A model generated the notes under the pieces. It saw only the letters and a program-made list of their open reading frames with translations, had not been told where the DNA came from and ran no database searches. A DNA stretch of 25,048 bases from an uncultured Lachnospiraceae bacterium. Lineage in GTDB: Bacteria; Bacillota; Clostridia; Lachnospirales; Lachnospiraceae. A program made the position numbers and the translations under genes. Location: assembly GCA_910585935.1 (NCBI GenBank), contig CAJUHN010000022.1, positions 1 to 25,048 of the forward strand, written 5' to 3'. Shown here piece after piece: positions 22,943-25,048 of the stretch (its first letter is position 1; each line of letters starts with the position of its first letter).

Positions 22943-23778
22943 TTTGTATATTCTCCATCAAATACCTTTTCTGCTGTACCTGTCATATAAACATGATTAT
23001 CTTTAAAATTCCAAAAAATATTTAACTTTCCCCCTAAAAGAGTGACTTCTACTTCTCTTTTTGTCCACCCATTTAAAACAGCCGCACAGACACTCGCACA
23101 TGCCCCTGTTCCACATGCTAATGTTTCTCCGCTTCCACGCTCCCATACACGCATTTTTATATGAGTTTCATCTATAATCTGAATAAATTCTGTATTAATT
23201 TTATTTGGAAATAACTCATGATTCTCAAAAAAAGGACCTATCTTTTCGATTTCTATTTTATTTAAATCCTCTACGACTGTTACCACATGAGGATTTCCCA
23301 TAGAAACACAGGTGACTTTGTATTCATCACCCTCCACCCAGATAGGCTGATTTTTTACTGGACTTTTCTCTAATTTCACTGGAATCTTCTCTGCTTCTAA
23401 AATAGGTTCTCCCATATTTACTGTCACAACTTCTACTTGATCTATCTTTTCATTTATATGAAGTTTTAATTCCTTTATTCCCGCTAATGTTTCTACTAAA
23501 ATCGTTTCTTTTTTTATCATATGATTATCATATACATATTTTCCCACACAGCGAATTCCATTTCCGCACATTTCTCCTCGAGAACCATCTGCATTATACA
23601 TCTCCATATAACAATCCGCTATTTTTGATGGTTTGATTAAAATTAATCCGTCTGAACCCACACCAAAATGCCTATCACTCATTTTTACTGCTAATTCCTT
23701 TGGATTTTCTACCATTTCTTGAAAACAATTTATATAAATATAGTCATTCCCGATCCCATGCATCTTTGTAAATTTCAT
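22936..23778 (-). CDS. dapF: Diaminopimelate epimerase
   Basis: Converts LL- to meso-diaminopimelate, the last step before lysine decarboxylation and the source of the peptidoglycan cross-linking residue. 280 residues, full length. The two catalytic cysteines are in DGSRGEMCGNGIRC (Cys71) and ETLACGTGACAS (about 222). The N-terminal MKFTKMHGIGNDYIYI is characteristic. It is the first gene of the operon that continues with the surface-acetylation genes and possibly the hydrogenase pair. A clear promoter and a GGAGGA site lie upstream. Confidence 0.97.
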   Translation of the reverse strand: MKFTKMHGIGNDYIYINCFQEMVENPKELAVKMSDRHFGVGSDGLILIKPSKIADCYMEMYNADGSRGEMCGNGIRCVGKYVYDNHMIKKETILVETLAGIKELKLHINEKIDQVEVVTVNMGEPILEAEKIPVKLEKSPVKNQPIWVEGDEYKVTCVSMGNPHVVTVVEDLNKIEIEKIGPFFENHELFPNKINTEFIQIIDETHIKMRVWERGSGETLACGTGACASVCAAVLNGWTKREVEVTLLGGKLNIFWNFKDNHVYMTGTAEKVFDGEYTKC

Positions 23779-23819
23779 AGAATGTCGTTCCTCCAGTTTT
23801 TTTGTCGAATATATCTTAT

Positions 23820-23848
23820 ATTATATAGCCTAATAATAAAAATCTCAA
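23820..23848 (-). promoter_or_regulatory. Predicted dapF operon promoter
   Basis: On the minus strand, -35 TTGAGA (23843-23848), a 17-base spacer and -10 TATAAT (23820-23825), giving a leader of about 35 bases before the dapF ATG. The best-formed promoter in the window besides that of parE. Confidence 0.75.
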
Positions 23849-23908
23849 CACTATTTTATAGGAATTTCTACCAAAATATGAACTAAAAATTCTTTTCTTT
23901 TTAAAATT

Positions 23909-24646
23909 TTATTCTTGATACCATTCTGTTTTTGCGATCTTATCCCAATACTCTTTTGCACAATCCAAATTTTTTATTCGTTCTATCACTTCTAATTCAC
24001 CCCAAAAATGCATAGGATATGCCAATTTCGTATTCGTATTTCTCATAAAATAGTCAAATCCCCAATAAAATTTTTCTTCTTGTCTAGGATCTAATGGCAG
24101 AAATGCCAAATCAAAATACTTCCCTTTTATTTTCTGTATTTCCCCTTGAAATCTTTTTTTCATTTCTAAAAACTCTTCTTTTGTTTCTCCTTTCCATGTC
24201 CACCAATTCAAATCCCCTGCGTGATAGATAGATTTCCCTTCACATTCTATAAAAAATGCAACTCCTTCATCTGTAGAGGTCAATGTTTGGACTCTTATAT
24301 TTTTTAATTCATAAGTCTGATTTTTTCCCATATATAAGATACATTTCTCTGCTTCTATAGGCATTCCTATTTTTCTTCTATAATTTTGACTCATCTTACA
24401 ATCCTTTGCCAAAAAAAATTGTATGTTATGAAACCTTATTATCCATTTAAAAATTTCATGACTGAAATGATCGCGGTGTTTATGACTTACAAAAACATAA
24501 AAAGGAAGATCACAATTTAATTGTGCAAATACTTGCTCTGCCCTTTGCTTACCTTTTCCATCTTCCCCTTCATAATAATCAAAAACTAAATTCATACTAC
24601 ATAATTTTATCACAAAACAACTATGATAAATATAAAATACTTCCAT
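23909..24646 (-). CDS. Metallo-beta-lactamase-fold hydrolase (UlaG-like)
   Basis: A 245-residue cytoplasmic MBL-fold protein. The metal motif H-x-H-x-D-H is in SHKHRDHFSH (His55, His57, Asp59, His60). Further ligands are probably Asp in YHAGDLNWWTW (about 147) and His in YPMHFWGE (about 217). The opening MEVFYIYHSCFVIKL is typical of the UlaG/YtnP-like branch. Substrate unknown. I use the ATG at 24646 because GGAGGA lies six bases upstream; an in-frame ATG 19 codons earlier has no SD and adds residues that do not resemble the family. It ends 130 bases before dapF, which has its own promoter, so it is probably its own unit. Confidence 0.88.
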   Translation of the reverse strand: MEVFYIYHSCFVIKLCSMNLVFDYYEGEDGKGKQRAEQVFAQLNCDLPFYVFVSHKHRDHFSHEIFKWIIRFHNIQFFLAKDCKMSQNYRRKIGMPIEAEKCILYMGKNQTYELKNIRVQTLTSTDEGVAFFIECEGKSIYHAGDLNWWTWKGETKEEFLEMKKRFQGEIQKIKGKYFDLAFLPLDPRQEEKFYWGFDYFMRNTNTKLAYPMHFWGELEVIERIKNLDCAKEYWDKIAKTEWYQE

Positions 24647-24703
24647 TTTAGTCCTCCATTTCCCGTTTAAAAATATTACTGACATTCCTATTTTTTCATT
24701 CAC

Positions 24704-24977
24704 GATTTCTTTCTGCTCTTAAAACAGGAGGTATGGTATTTTTTTTAATATAATAAGTTATATAAACTCTAATATGTAAAAAATTTAGTCTTCTATCACA
24801 CCATTTTTTAGAAAAGCCTCGGAAAAATTATGGGATATTTTGTCAATTCTTAGATGTTTTTAAATATAGCATAAAATTACGATAAAAATTCAAAAGACTT
24901 ATGAAAGAAACTTTTAATTTTTATAAACAAACTTTTAATAAATTTTTTATATGATTCACTTTTATTTTAAAAACAAA
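24704..24977. other. AT-rich intergenic region, nothing firm recognised
   Basis: Very AT-rich DNA between the hydrolase gene and repeat copy G. TTGACA occurs on the minus strand at 24841-24846, but without a -10 at the right distance. Several TATA-like stretches near 24750-24770 could serve the hydrolase gene. No ORF or stable hairpin stands out. Confidence 0.4.
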
Positions 24978-25048
24978 AGGTAGCTTAAGGGGAAGGACTA
25001 TTCTAACGAAGCCGCGCTCTCGCTCCGTTTCAGACGTAACGGACACTA
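24978..25048 (-). repeat. Structured repeat copy G (3' half, cut by window end)
   Basis: In RNA sense (minus) it starts at TAGTGTCCG of P3, then shows ACGTCT, the GAGC-GAGA-GCGC hairpin, P2 strand GGCTTC and a diverged P1 arm (TTAGAATAGTCCTTCCCC). The 5' half, which should contain the matching P1 arm, lies beyond the window. It points toward the MBL-fold gene, about 330 bases from that ATG. Confidence 0.8.

Noticed and set aside
24647..24703. Longer N-terminus for the MBL-fold protein
   Set aside because: The upstream ATG has no SD, while the ATG at 24646 has GGAGGA and begins the conserved fold.
1..25048. Insertion sequence or transposon genes responsible for the repeats
   Set aside because: No transposase, reverse transcriptase, RAYT or integrase is encoded in any frame I could read, and the copies show no constant terminal inverted repeat or obvious target duplication.

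Overview
The window looks like a piece of a low-G+C Firmicutes chromosome, most likely an anaerobic gut-type Clostridia (Lachnospiraceae-like). This rests on AT-rich codon use, strong AGGAGG-type ribosome binding sites, TTGAnA/TATAAT promoters, a complex [FeFe] hydrogenase with a GltD-like partner, a DUF4358/MBOAT/DHHW/SGNH envelope cassette, and paired ABC exporters under a MarR regulator. I see no rRNA, tRNA, CRISPR array, transposase or phage gene.

Layout. (1) 95-4745, minus strand: a marR-type regulator and two overlapping half-transporter genes that form a heterodimeric ABC exporter with one degenerate ATP site; a palindromic operator lies just before marR. (2) 4746-5773: a divergent intergenic region with two inverted copies of a structured repeat flanking a possible 51-codon membrane ORF. 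(3) 5774-8778, plus strand: an ABC-2 type exporter (one ATPase, two permeases), the last permease having an eroded 3' end. (4) 8921-13093, minus strand: parE-parC (topoisomerase IV), whose promoter carries a perfect match to the Gram-positive SOS (LexA/DinR) box. (5) 13094-15081: a degraded SUKH-like gene, a secreted His/Cys-repeat protein gene, and more repeat copies. (6) 15082-18656, minus strand: a GltD-like flavoprotein with a NuoF-type iron-sulfur domain, overlapping a modular [FeFe] hydrogenase. (7) 18698-23778, minus strand: dapF, an SGNH hydrolase, a DUF4358 lipoprotein, an MBOAT acyltransferase and a DHHW protein, which together look like a surface-polymer O-acetylation cassette. (8) 23909-24646, minus strand: a metallo-beta-lactamase-fold hydrolase.

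The most striking feature is a family of about 205-nt structured repeats at operon boundaries: seven recognisable copies (A-G) plus one solo fragment (H) in 25 kb. Every full copy can fold into the same shape: a long terminal helix P1 with copy-specific sequence, an inner helix P2, a central helix P3 capped by a variable hairpin P4, and a GNRA-loop hairpin between the P3 and P2 3' strands. P1, P2, P3 and P4 change in sequence between copies while staying paired. G-U wobbles and GAAA/GAGA loops make sense on one strand only, so the element is probably, or once was, an RNA read in that direction. Both window ends fall at almost the same point inside a copy, as expected if the assembly broke at a high-copy repeat.
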